Positions 32,772 through 44,700 are shown, counted from the first letter of the stretch. The stretch is DNA of 64,000 nucleotides from Marasmius tenuissimus (GCA_029532415.1 JAQOTA010000050.1:1488001-1552000), one strand, 5' to 3'. Notes: generated from the letters alone by a model not told the origin. Program-made: numbers and translations.

Positions 32772-35186
32772 CTAGGCATCCGCAGCCCCATCATCTGCTT
32801 CCGCATCCTCTTGGTCGTCGTTCGAGTCGTAATCGTCCGGGTATTTCACCGTCGATCGCGTAGAGGTCGTACTCGCGTCAGAGTCGGACGATTCCACTCC
32901 CATATCTTCATCATCCTCTTCGCTTTCCTCCTCAGTTTCCCATCCAGGCACATCTTCCAAAAGCTCCCCCGTCCCTACGTCGTATGTAGGTAAGGGCTTG
33001 TCGTTCTTTGTTGCCTCCAGCTCCAGCTGCCTTGTGTGCGCACGAGTTGAATGGCCGACACCTCCACCACGATTTCTCATGAACAGATCTCGGTCGCCGA
33101 AGAAATTAACGTAGTAGGCTTCCCAGTCATATGCTTCGGCGACCAACTTTCCCTCCCAAACAATCTCGCGGACTCTGGCGACTGATTTAGGTGAAAGAAG
33201 ATCCTTCGCTGCCGCGGTTTCCTCGTCGTAGTCCATGGTTAACCCGTCATGAAAAGCAGGCTCGAGGTAGGCACCCCGTATCACTCTAGCCGGATCGACG
33301 AAACCAAACGCATCGGGGTCCGATGCCGGAAGGAAACGAACTTTGGGCAGCCGCTTTGCAGTCCAACCATGTCGGTAGGTTGTGTCCAGCTCGTACCATC
33401 TAACCCACAGAAAGTCCATCTTTTGGACCTTCCGATCCTCAGGCCTTATCTTATCGTCCCATACCCAAACGTTTGCGTGAAAGACCCCAATAACGCGAGC
33501 ATAGCGATATGGGTGTCTCTCCTCCTCACGAGTGACTTCATCTGCCAGTAACATGATATCAGGATGGGTGCGGGGATTGATCGTCTGGGCTTTCCGACGC
33601 AGGTTGTACGTGTTGTAGTGTATACGGAAGGTTCGGTGAATGTAGATGTGGTTCTTGACGAATATGAGCGAATTGAGTTGTCTGCGATCAAGTTCTTCGT
33701 CGCCCGAGAGTCCAAGAATTCTGTAGAGAAGATGCGAACGTAGGTGATCGTAAAAGTACTGAAATGAGATCGAAAGTCAGTAAATTTTTCTCGTTTCAAA
33801 GACTGGTATACTTACAAGGAGAGCAGGATCGTCTTCGTCACTCGTAAACTCGTGGAGCTTCAGTGGGTATCGCTCACTAGGCGACATCTGATACCTCTCC
33901 TTCGGGTTTCCTAGGGGCAGTCTCTCCCTGTCCGGAATCGTATACACGGTGTCCTTGGCCTTGTGATGTTCTACGAATCGACCCTTGACACGGAGAGAGT
34001 GCAACAACCTCGCGCGTCTATGGTACATTGCTATTTGTGGTTCGTGATTACGCTTGTTCGTTCGACCATATAGCCTCTTGGTGCGTATGTGTTCGCGCTC
34101 TCCCTAATCAGAATAAAAAGTTAGTTCAAGTTTGAAAAGTATAGCCGTTGGACGTACCATGCGAGTCGTGTAGCTATCGAGGCTACCAAATGCCTTGATG
34201 AAGTACGGGTAATGTGTCGGCATGTGGGTCTTGAACGTCTTCAAACTGAACGTCTTCTCTTTCAGCCCGTCGGCATCCTCTTCACTGGCATCACTCTTCT
34301 TCTTCTTCGGTGCCTTGCCCTGTTTGTGTCTCTTCTTTGCCCGGCTAGCTTCAGCGTTCCGCCTCTTTTCCGCCTCTTCCGGGATCTCCTTTGTCGTGTA
34401 GGCGGCGCAAGTCTTGTTTACAAATCGCCGGAGAGATTTGCCGTACTGGGTGATCGTACTGTCGAGCGTTGCGACAGTTGAATCAGTATGCATCCCAAGT
34501 GATGCGTATGCTATGAGGACATTGAAGTCCCAGAGCAGGTCGAGTATCACGTCGTTGTGCTCGTCGGGAAGCAGACCCTCAAAGCAGGGGATGGAGCACT
34601 GAATACGTTGAGTAAAAGTCGAGCAGCGAGGACACGAAACTCAAACCTGTACAACGTCCTCGAAATCTCGAAAGGCAAACTTCTTCATCAACGTGACGTT
34701 GTTCACGAACCGCCGAATTGTTCCATTGTCAAACGTCGGAACATTACGATACCTGGACAAGAATTAGCAAAGTTCGAGATGCTGATACGGTGCTGGCCTT
34801 ACCTGCTATTCAGAATGCTCAGATTTCCATTGTCCTCTGCGAAGACAAGACGGTTGAGGTGCTTGAAGAGAGATTCCATAAGACCCGCGAGCTCATGCAT
34901 CGTGTCGGCGACAAGGAGGTTGTAGTAGTTGTCGTCAACCTGATGCAACAGTTCGGAAAAGGTGTTCTATAATTTTTTGGTCAGCTCAAGAATGTTCAGT
35001 CGTCAGACAACTTACTCGATCCAGCTGCTCTGAAGCCCCCCCCTTCATAATTTCAACCACGATATCACTCGTCAGGGCCATCCCATATTGGAAGATGCAG
35101 CTGCGAGACTCCTCGATCCGTTCCCTTCGTTCGTCTGAATCCACCCTCTTCTCGTCCCTCCGCCAGTGATCCCATTTCATTCCCAA
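32772..35186 (-). CDS. 5'-truncated Plavaka-type transposase (CACTA-like element protein)
   Basis: Sequence blocks match the C-terminal two thirds of basidiomycete Plavaka transposases: VPTFDNGTIRRFVNN (about 34,700), FRDFEDVVQ, IPCFEGLLPDEHN, LGMHTDST, KAFGSLDSYTTRM, RTKRLYGRTNKRN, and the late block RYARVIGVFHANVWVWDD with MDFLWVRWYE and YVNFFGDRDLFMR, ending in an acidic tail at 32,772. The first in-frame start, MGMKWDHWRRDEKRV (35,186), begins in the middle of the usual protein. The N-terminal zinc-finger region and the earlier catalytic part are absent, and another gene starts just upstream on the other strand. The normally conserved LLHEFELGVWK-like motif reads TMHELAGLMES. The open frame is otherwise intact with good introns, so it may be an old remnant under relaxed selection or a domesticated piece. 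Transposition activity is unlikely. Confidence 0.75.
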
Positions 35187-35260
35187 TTGATAAATTTGGG
35201 ATTTTTAAGACCTTGTCGAATCGCAAAGGGATCCAGCTCAGGATCGAACTCGAGACTCAC

Positions 35261-36310
35261 ATGGCCGTGAACACAGGACTGGCAACCGTCGACTACTTAC
35301 GCGTCCGCGATACGAAGAGCGGCAGGTTGCTGAACCAAGCGTACCCTGTCAGATCCGGCTCTTTTTACGACTTTCGACCCGACCTCGAGGAGCTCCCGGT
35401 TATAGTGGAGGAGTTGGATCGTTCGGAGGGTCCTGGTACTCCCCAGTGGACAAGAGAAGAAATGGAAACCATGCGGTCCGATACGACACCGGGACCTCAT
35501 TGGGATCCCCATTCGATTTCTCCTTACCCTATCAGCGCAATTTCTACTCCCCAGTGGTCAGGACACGAGATCGCAGACATGCGCTTCGGTACGAACCCGG
35601 AAAGTGCTTGGGATCCCAATGCGTCTTCTCCTCTTCCCGTTGGCACCACAGTTTCATCTCCTCCCTCGCCGAACCCTGAACCAGACAACGAGCCCCTCAA
35701 CCCCTCTGAGCAGGCTGCTGCAGATAGACTGGAAGAGTTTTGTCTGCAGGCATTCCGAGAAGCGGAGGAAGAGGAAACGGCTCAGGCAGCAGCTTCAGTT
35801 CCTCAACACTGGATCCTTCACCCAAAACTCGTAGGCCTCAGGGTGCAAGCTTGTGTCGAGGACCAAGACGTTTACCTCGACATTGTGGCCCGCGGCAACG
35901 GCGCAACGGCTCAACGGAAGGTAGATGGCACAAATCGATCCATCCACGACATCTCCACCGTCCAGCGTGCTCGAGATCTGATCAAGCCCAGCACTGAGAA
36001 GAACCTTATGGTTGTCGTGGGCGGTGATCCCGAACACATTGGTAAACTCGTTCGACGAGTGTCCAATTTTTATTTGGGCTCGAAATCGGAGGAGAATCAT
36101 TGGATGATCCTCGCTGTCATAGAGAAGACTAGTCCAACTGCCGTAGAAAATTTGACCTCGGAGCGTCTTGAGCTGGATCCCAAGACCATGCTGGCGAGAG
36201 TCTACGAGTCGAAGAAGAACAGAGCTGTGGGCACAGATTATATGAAGATTATTCGCAATGCAGCGCTGGCTTCCAACAGACGTATGGTCCCAGTTCGCCC
36301 TCTCTCTTGA
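35261..36310 (+). CDS. Hypothetical protein of the repeat-flanked island
   Basis: A single long frame, about 349 residues from the ATG at 35,261, ends at 36,310. The frame stays open upstream past 35,180 without another ATG, so the true start may lie on an upstream exon or the gene may be 5' truncated. The N-terminal half is rich in Glu, Pro and Ser, with two similar segments (TPQWTREEMETMRSDTTPG and TPQWSGHEIADMRFGTNP). The C-terminal half (from LVGLRVQACVEDQDVYLDIV) is more globular and includes NLMVVVGGDPEHIGKLVRRV, which is reminiscent of a KOW-type beta-barrel. That comparison is weak. It diverges from the transposase relic with only 74 bp between start codons. Function unknown. Confidence 0.6.
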   Translation: MAVNTGLATVDYLRVRDTKSGRLLNQAYPVRSGSFYDFRPDLEELPVIVEELDRSEGPGTPQWTREEMETMRSDTTPGPHWDPHSISPYPISAISTPQWSGHEIADMRFGTNPESAWDPNASSPLPVGTTVSSPPSPNPEPDNEPLNPSEQAAADRLEEFCLQAFREAEEEETAQAAASVPQHWILHPKLVGLRVQACVEDQDVYLDIVARGNGATAQRKVDGTNRSIHDISTVQRARDLIKPSTEKNLMVVVGGDPEHIGKLVRRVSNFYLGSKSEENHWMILAVIEKTSPTAVENLTSERLELDPKTMLARVYESKKNRAVGTDYMKIIRNAALASNRRMVPVRPLS

Positions 36311-36569
36311 CCCATTTCCCTGCGATGACTTCTCTTGCTACAAATTCTTGCTATAGATGCTAATGTACCGTATAATTTCTTGTAGCCATAGCGTACCATG
36401 AATTTTTACTTGTAGTTCCTGTCGAAATGACTGACGCGACGCATATACCCAGACGCGTCCCAAACATAGACAAACAGGACGCGCCCCATAAATTCGCGTC
36501 CCCAATTCCCTTCCTCCCCATCGTCTGTTCTCCTTGTACCTCCATCTCTTCTGTTGTCCTTTGCTCAAT

Positions 36570-38691
36570 ATGTCTATCCCTACCCCAAATTCCACGCAAC
36601 GATGGCATCCTGCTCGATATCCAGGCGCTGTGTCCCAAGCTCGAACCCAAGCGCCCACCGAATCGGCCATTCAAGTTCGCGATCAGCGTCAACAACAACA
36701 ACAGCAGCAACAGCAGCAACAGCAGCAACAGCCTCAACCACAACAGCAGCAACAGCCTCAACCACAACCACAACCACAACCAGAGGATATACCCGACGAG
36801 GCAACACTGGATCGAATACGAAAAGCACGTTTGATAGTACAAGGTCTTCGAGCCAAAAAGCCAGAAAACGAGGTCCAGCGTTCCTCAAAACTCAACAAAC
36901 ATCGGAAGTTCATTACTACCTCGTATGATTCTCCTTTTGGGTATATACGTTTATTAACTATCTGCCAGGGCCGATCCTACTCAGCTTCCACCCGACGAGT
37001 TTCAAAGCGGAGATGCCTATAAGGCATGCGAACCCCTCAAGCTTGCAGCAAAATATCTCTTTCGGTGCCTTGACCCCCTCGCCTCCATCCCGGAAATCTT
37101 CACGGTCGGCATGATCGATCGCGGATACCTTTCCAACGACTACATCCAAGACCTGTTAGTACATGCGTTCATTTTGGACATTCGCTGATCGCGCGTTCAT
37201 TCTAGGCACCCGAGCGAGTACGAACGAGAGTTAGACTTGTATAATAGGCTCCTGAAACACAGCCCTCGGCTTCGGGAGTTCCTGGAGACATTACATGAAA
37301 TGAAGGATTATGACGGTGTGGAAGACGTTGGGAAGATGGTACGTATGTTATCTTCTCGGGCCGCAAGCTTCTCTCATATATTCCTTAGCTGCAACGAATC
37401 GCTTCACAAGCCAAGTCGAGTGACGCACACGAAGTATCGACCAGGATTATCGGTTACATCCCCCGCACTCCGAGTGACGACGACCGTCTCATACCTCCCA
37501 TCGACGCAAAGAACAAAGATTTACGGGGTCTCAATCACCCCGACATTGCTGCACTGTTGGCACCACGAGACCTACACAAGCATCTATTCCTCCCACGCAC
37601 AGACAAGCGCTACAAACGGTGAGTCGCCATTCCTATCACGCGGCTATTCTAACTAATGTTTCCCATAGCGCCGTTGCTAAGATGATGAAGAAGAAGATCA
37701 ACTTGTATTCGCTCCATCTCCCCAAGTTCCTATATGGACGATACGTCCCCGGTAACTCATTCGCCGGCCTATTCACGAGCGATATCATGTTTCGTGTAAG
37801 TATCCTGTCCTTCTTACCCTACGTTGACTGATTGTACTTCCAAGACCGGCCGTTCTATTTTCACCACACCTTCTTCTGCCTTGAGACGTGAGGATCGGGA
37901 ATCCGCCAAGGGAAACGACACCCAGATGAACATCCACTATGTCACTGCAGGAATGATTTGCTACGTAGCTTATCATGTACGTGCTCTTTTCTTGATGAGA
38001 TTCCTGTACTGACGCGCTCTCCACCAGATCCGCCATGCTCTCGTCGTCTCAGATACATGGGATCAAGACGACAAATTCAACTATGCTGAATTCTTTCACT
38101 GTGCCCATACCCTCCTCACCGGAAGTTTCTTCGATACGCAGGACTATCTCGATGCAGTGTCCAAGGAGGTTCCACGCTTGGATAACGAGAAAGACCTCTC
38201 GGAGAACGAGTTGTTGGAGCATCGCGAGAAGTCGTCAGAGCTCATCATTGAAACCGACAGGGTGAGACATGCGGCATGGCAACAAGATGTATTTCGTCAG
38301 TGGAACATGTGAGTACTCATTCATTCTCGTCTGAGTTCTCATTCATGTTTGTTGCTCTAGTGAGCTTTTTGGATGTGCCTCTGGCCGTGGTCGCCATCGA
38401 GGTTCTGACGACGACGGGGCAATGCCAGGTGAAGGAGCAGCTATCGCTGCTCTCTTGAACCGGGCCTCCTCACCAGATGAGGATGAGGAGGAGGAGGACG
38501 ACGACGACGACGATGACTTTTTTTCAGCCAAGCGAGCTCTCGACGGAGAGGACGACGACGACGACCTGTACTACGACCCCGACGGCACCCCTCATAGACG
38601 ACCTCGCAAGGATGGCGCCGACAACGACAACGGCGGGGAACGCCCTCGCAAGCGAGCTCGCACGGCTAACGACGGTAACACGGACGCTTAG
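36570..38691 (+). CDS. DUF6698-like protein with polyQ tract and acidic tail
   Basis: The start MSIPTPNSTQRWHPARYPG is followed by a Gln/Pro tract coded by CAA/CAG/CCA (about 36,690-36,783). Then comes a region DPTQLPPDEFQSGDAYKACE, and later blocks IGYIPRTPSDDDRLIPPID, LRGLNHPDIAALLAP, SIFTTPSSALRRED, MNIHYVTAGMICYVAYH and IRHALVVSDTWDQDDKFNYA. These resemble the DUF6698 family of basidiomycetes, whose role is unknown. The C-terminus is strongly acidic (runs of Asp and Glu), then basic with RPRKRAR, a plausible nuclear localisation signal. About seven exons; most phases check (for example ITTS|ADPTQL). It is the right-hand gene of the repeat-flanked island. Confidence 0.7.
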
Positions 38692-39059
38692 TATCTTCTC
38701 TCTTTTCCTTCTTTTCTTGTACTTTCTATTCGCTGCTCCTCGTTTGTGCTCGCTGCTCCCCTTTCCTTTCCCGTTCTTTCTGATGCTTGTTGCTTCCCGC
38801 TGTACCATTTGCTCCATGTGTATTTTTACTACTGCATTGCTCACCGCCAATCCACTGCTTTTTTTTGGACACCCTACCCAGTGTGCTCATGTCATCGTAT
38901 GAGGCGTGTGAGATTAACGGGCTACAGGAACACCCTAATCATTTTCATTGCTCACGTTTACTACCGAGTGTCTGCTTGTAACATATACACTGCGAGATCC
39001 ACACAGTTCATGCAGCCTCCTGAGGACCGCCGAGTTCACGTTACGATATGTACACTTTG

Positions 39060-39340
39060 AGGCTCAGAGTGTTCATGATCTCTGTAGAGGTCGTGAACGC
39101 TCATGAACACTGGGAACCTCATGGCGCTCGTATACATGCCAAGGCTCATAGTGTTCATGAGATACGTAGAGGTCATGATCGCTCATGAGCACTCCGAGCC
39201 TCATGGCGGTCATGAGCACTGCGAGGCTCGCAGGGCTCACGAGGGCACACAAGAAAATAGGTGTCCCGTATTCACTTGTGAGCGGCCCCGAGGCTCACAC
39301 TGCTCATGAGCGATCAGGGCGTTTATGAGCGGTCATATTC
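39060..39340. repeat. 82-bp tandem CATGAG-type repeats, type B, right side
   Basis: Two 82-bp units (39,060-39,141 and 39,142-39,223) plus a degenerate third share AGGCTCA, AGTGTTCATGA, GTAGAGGTC and palindromic CGCTCATGA. They end at GCTCATGAGCGATC near 39,303. Short words match the left type B element at 31.0-31.2 kb. No coding potential. Confidence 0.75.
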
Positions 39341-39866
39341 TATCGACCATTGTTCTGGTGTTGCCACCAACGCGCGGACCTCTTTCTTCCACCGTACCAT
39401 GATCCTCCCGCTTCCTCTGTCCGATAGCTACCCTTTCGGCCAACCTCTCATCAAGTACGCTCTCAAGTAAAGTTCAAGTAAGTTGCCATTGTTCTCGACT
39501 CAGCAATATCTATTTACATATTCCTTTGCAGAGGCGACTCCAAATCATCCCGGTGGAAATGACTTCCGAGTTGTGACTCGCTTTAGACTACCCTTTTATT
39601 TACATACTTAGATACTCTCGTTCACAGAGCTCATACCTTTGTCATCAGTGTAGTTTTCATGAATAAAAAGAAATTGTGTGTATCAATCAATTTTAGACCC
39701 TGAGGCGAGGGATGCGGAATTCCAAGGAAATATTTCACGCCAGTGCGAATTCCGTTCAGGGCAATTCTATTCATCTCCCAATTCAGTTTGGAATTCAGTA
39801 CTGATGATCGGCATGAGATCTCGTTTCTGAGAGCGGGAAGACTCAAGCGAGCTTGTACTACAGGTG

Positions 39867-39940
39867 CTACATAGTACTATGTAGACCCTGGGCAACCTAC
39901 AGGCACTATTTGACTATTTGTGCTATGTAGCACTACGTAG
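39867..39940. repeat. Palindromic repeat, type A, right copy
   Basis: Holds the same 18-bp palindrome CTACATAGTACTATGTAG (39,867-39,884), followed by TAGCACTACGTAG (39,928-39,940), in the reverse order of the left copy. Confidence 0.75.
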
Positions 39941-40447
39941 TCAGCGAGGTTTTTTCAGATGCACCCCCAGGGTGCCTTGAAGGTGCGCAATCATATCGCC
40001 CTCCCATCTGGTGACGAAGCGAGCGATAGCCACCGGAAGACCAGTTTCACAGTCAGATATCTCTAAAGGGTTCAAACTGAATAGGGCTCTACCAGTTGTC
40101 GTCTACTGTGCCGGTATCTGACTTTCCAGACTTTTGTATGTCAGTAATATGTTCTAAATAGTAGAGAATATGCAGCATCCACTTGATACTCCTTGGATGC
40201 TTCTCCCGGTCAGTACCACCGAAGGTCGTTCAGGAAGAGAGCATGACTTCTCGGCCTTTCAAGTGAGAGACCTAACACGGCTTACAATCGGTCGGATTCA
40301 TTCAAGCCTCTGCGACCGCGAAATTGCCGTACAAGTCGACGTTTTTTTTATTAAACCCGTAGAATACAACATGAGTATGACCCATCAACCCAAAACGAAC
40401 TAAAAATTCAGTCTTCCGACTGTGACCGTTTGAATGGCGGACGTGTC
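39941..40447. other. No gene; right flank of the island
   Basis: A short plus-strand frame (40,170-40,403) has no features and runs into the antisense of the DUF4360 gene end. Nothing is supported here. Confidence 0.4.
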
Positions 40448-41797
40448 TCATGGGCATGTGAGCCACTGGAAGTTGTAAGTCTAGGGAAAGAACGTTCAGA
40501 ACGCGCTCTCTCACACGGGCCCGTCACCGTGAAGCACGTACCTGCGTGACACTAGCGTCAATGGAATCGTCCACAATGTATCCGTAGCCATCCTTGTTGG
40601 CTGAATTGTCCACACGAACTTCGGAGTTGATGTTGAGAATCTACATTTGCATAGATGGTAACAAAATATTCAGTCAGTCAGTGGTGTTCTTCCAAAATCG
40701 GTGACTGAATAGCCTACCGTGTCTTCCCCGCAGGGACTATAGATCGTGGGGCTCAAGTTGAATTCATCGCGATAGACGTAGTTTTTGCCTGTTATGCGCG
40801 CGGAGATTGTCAGTTGGGTTTCAGAGCAATGAATGCGAACTCGGGATTCGGGAGAGAGGACTGACCGTCCAATGGTCCCGCCAATTCAGACCCAGCTCCA
40901 GCTGGGGGGGCAGATCAGCAATCGGCCCGGGTGCAATTCCGAAAGAGGTTAGATGAAACTGACTTTGAACGAGTTGTCCTTGAACTGAAGAAATGTTACT
41001 TTCCCTACCATGTCGAAGAGAACTTGAAGGACTCACAGTAATAGGCGGCGCTGTGGGAGGCTTTCACCTTGTCATCAAGGGAATAGAATCCACGCTGGAA
41101 TATGTTTAAGGCTACGCTATTTCCTGTGCTACTGCCAGTACGAGAACTCACGTAGTCTACGTCGACGATAGCGAACGAGAATCCATGGGGAACACTGAAG
41201 ATTCAAATCAGTCTCCCCGTCTGATTCTTCAACAGACCTCAATCACCGAACACCCAAGGAAAGCTAGTACATAGTGCTTTTGAGCCATACGTCACAAACC
41301 CAGCATCAAACGAGACATACCTGGCAATTCTTGCGGTTCTCCGTGACTGCGATATCTGGCCCAGCACTCGCTTCAAATGCGCTGAACGTGATAGTAACGG
41401 CCGTCTTGTCATCTGGGAAATTGCTCAAGCACCATGGTATGAGTCTCGAGAGACCATGCTTACTGTTCAAGAGGTAGAATGCAGATCTGTTCAGAGATCG
41501 GAACGTGAGTATGGATTCGAGGCCTGATGGAAGTTACACACTTAGGAGGGCAACCTGAGCCGTTGAGACCAAGCGAGGTTCTAGAAAGTCGGTGTCAGCA
41601 ACGCAGCGGTGACCGAGGCTATATATGACGGGAACATACATATTGAAGTTGGGTGGGGCGTCGGCCCTCTTTGGAATTGAGATAGGTTCTGATGCTGATG
41701 TACCGCCCGTAATCCTGGTGACCTGGCCGTCAAACGCGAGAGTCCCGCCGAGAGTAGGGAGTGCGAGGACTGCAGAGACCAAGAGAGTCGATAACAT
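40448..41797 (-). CDS. Secreted DUF4360 protein
   Basis: The start MLSTLLVSAVLALPTLGGTL is a signal peptide. After an intron comes ITSLGLNGSGCPP, the family's GSGCP hallmark. The next exon has TAVTITFSAFEASAGPDIAV and TENRKNCQ, followed by HGFSFAIVDVDY and by QGQLVQSQFHLTSFGIAPGP. Then come YSPCGEDT, ILNINSEVRVDN, and the end SIDASVTQ|TYNFQWLTCP at 40,448, which closes the typical family C-terminus. About eight exons. DUF4360 proteins are small secreted fungal proteins of unknown function with conserved cysteines; some appear in expression studies of host contact, but nothing here shows such a role. The model is complete. Confidence 0.88.
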
Positions 41798-44700
41798 CCT
41801 CAAAAAGGTGGTAGAAACGACGAGCGATTCTGGAGATTCGACGAGAACAAAACAGGAGGCTTTTAAACGTTGACTTCTTGCCGTCGAGCTGGTACCATCT
41901 TCGACTCTGCCGCTTCCCTTTCCAAACAGCCGGACGGGTAGTCTAGTAGGCACAGCAAACCTAGACAATACCGGGAAGCCGGTTGAGAGAAAAAGGATAA
42001 AGTCAGGGAGCGAATCGGAGGAGAGGAAAGGCGCCTGGATAGAACGAACAACTTGAACACGACGATAAATTTGTTTCATTGATTCGGGGATGATGCGTGC
42101 TGTAAGTAAGGTACGGGTGGTGAGGCCCGTCAACTGAACTCGGAGAGTGCGTGTCTCAGGCAAGGAGGAAAATTGGGACAGAGAAGTTGCTTCTCTGTGC
42201 CGCTACTGGGAGAAAACATAAGGTGGTTGAGACAAGTGTGCCAGCTTGAACGCATAAGACCAAGGAGTTCACGATACACGCCGGAGGCAAGCCCTCGGGC
42301 GGTAGGATGACGCTGAGAGGTATGTATGGTGATAGGTACGGTTGAGGCATGGTTTACTGATCCCAAGGCTTGAAAAACCTCAGGTGACCCTTGCCATGTG
42401 TATTGCCATATATCTCGCCTCTCAGGCGATATGCCAACCTACCACCCGGAACCTTGCTTCCGGTGGCACCATAAAACCGTCGGCATACGCTATGTAGCGC
42501 CCCCATCAGCTCACAGGGTTTTCAATTAGTTGAATCTGCGGAGGAATTAGTTTCGAAAGACCCTTTTAGTTTGACAAGGATCTTTATTCCAACTCAAACA
42601 CATTTAGTACTTTGTCCGACGACAGCGAAGAAGGGAGTATGATGAGAAAGAACCGCAGAGCCTATGTAGTTTCCAACACGACAATGTGTATCATTCGGCT
42701 CGGTCGAGTGCCATACCAGCAAATAATGATGCACCGTCAGTGCAGGGAAGAATAGAACTCAGATCATTTAGTCAATGTGTGCGACAAACCATGACTGAAA
42801 CCTGCTAGAGACTAAGCTGGGTCTCGTAGCCACCGAGGGGGATTAGAAGCCTGTCGGACGGGTTGAAAACCGATTTCTAGTTGCCGTTGTATATGGTCAC
42901 GAGCGAGGCAGCAGAACGGAATACAGAAAACGGGGAGTGTGGACCTGGGTTCTGACCATCCGGATTTGTTCTGAACTTCTAGCCAAGTATTCCGATCAAT
43001 TGCTGGAGAACGTGACGGTAAATCGAGTGCCTAAAGGGCCGTGGTGGTAGGAGAACAAGTCGCGGCGGCAAATGCCGAGCGGCTGCCTGCCTTTGCCCGT
43101 GGGAGAATCGTCTTGAGGTCCTTTACGCCGAACTCTCACTTGACCTACTGGTCTGACTATCTCCGTGCCCTGAATCGAATCAATCCTTTTCAGAGCAAAG
43201 CCATTCATTTTCAAGACCCCTTTTTCTGGGTTTTCCCCTCGGTTTTCCCCGAGGCTATGCTTGAAAAGCTACTTCGACGGCAGGCTAGCTATTGGAATCA
43301 GCACGTTCCGTGGGGATGCACGAATAGCCACCTTGGTCCGGAGGTTAATGCAAACTGGATTCTCACTGACCCTCGCTCTCAATGCCTATCCATGAAAAGG
43401 ATATCCTGGTTGCTTGGCATCGTGCCGTGATTCTATATTGTGTTTCGAGGGTCCATCAGGTGTAAGTATTCCCCATCCTCTTCGACGCGTTTATTTCCTC
43501 TCTTCGGTAAAGATGACACCAGTAACATTCAACCTCAGCAAGAGACATCTTATGAGCAGCGCTTGAACGACGCCTAAAAGCATTTGGGCTCAGTGATATC
43601 GTTACAGTTGATATTAGGTCGATCTGCCTACCGCTTTAGCGTCTATTTCCCGCAACAGTATCCGTGCGTCCCGATGATTCACCGATGGAGGGCAGCGTTC
43701 AGCATCGACCGTCCTTTACCTAACTTTGTCTAGAGCCTCCAGGGACAGCGTGGTACCACAACGTCACGGCCATACCATTCGGGTCCAAAGGTTCAGATGG
43801 ACATCGAAGGTTTTCCAAGGAAGGGTCTTATGAAATCGTTTCGTTTGCCAGACCCCAGTACGTTCCCCACCCTTCCGAATACATACTACATGTCAATACC
43901 ATATGCTCGACGTTAGGTACCATTCCTTCCTAGTAGGCCCGCCCAGGTTGCCAAAAAAGCTGTTGCGTTTCGGGGTACCCTCCCGTGCAGCCATATGCAC
44001 ACCTGTGCTAGTGCAGGTACCAACGAGCACAGTGTATTCTGAACATAGAGTAAGTACCAAGCAGAATTATCCTCGAACAATAATTCATTCTCGGCAACTA
44101 TTCAGAGCTAGACTCGAGGATGACTGATCGGGACGTATAGCTGTAGCCATGGCCGCCCCGCCTGATCAGCGATGAACACGAAATCGACGGTCATTGCCGG
44201 TCAGTTCACGGCGGATTGTGAACGTATCACTGATGTTGTCGAGCAGAAACCCCGCGCGAGACATTCAAAGGCGGCCCAAGCCTTTCCTGAATCGACTCTC
44301 AAACTGTATGCCATCACCAATGCCCATCAAGAACAATTGCAGCCGCTCCATTTGCCCCGTGTAGGATTGCATCGGATGTGCCTCTCAAGTTCCGCGCAGA
44401 GCTCTTGCTGACAACAGGCACCACGACAACGTCCCTGGAGCATACAGTGGGGTCACTCGAACTAGTGAAGCACTGTTAGATGGGGGCTGCAACTAGGCAG
44501 TAAAGAATGATTGAGGTTCAAAGTTCAACCTAGTATGCAGCTGGAGAAAATCCAAAACATCCACCTGGGCTACAGCTTTCGAGACCAGTTTATCTGATAA
44601 TTCTCGGAGCCTAGAAACGCAGACACAGAAGTTTTTGAATCGAGATCCACGCGTCTTTGTAGTCAGACTGCAGCTTGGTGGACCGCCAACCATCGGAGTG

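Noticed and set aside
36360..36842. Minus-strand frame with a long Leu run, like a membrane protein
   Set aside because: The Leu run is the reverse complement of the CAA/CAG polyQ tract of the DUF6698-like gene.
30646..39940. Starship-type giant element
   Set aside because: No tyrosine-recombinase captain (DUF3435) is seen at either edge, and the island is far smaller than such elements.
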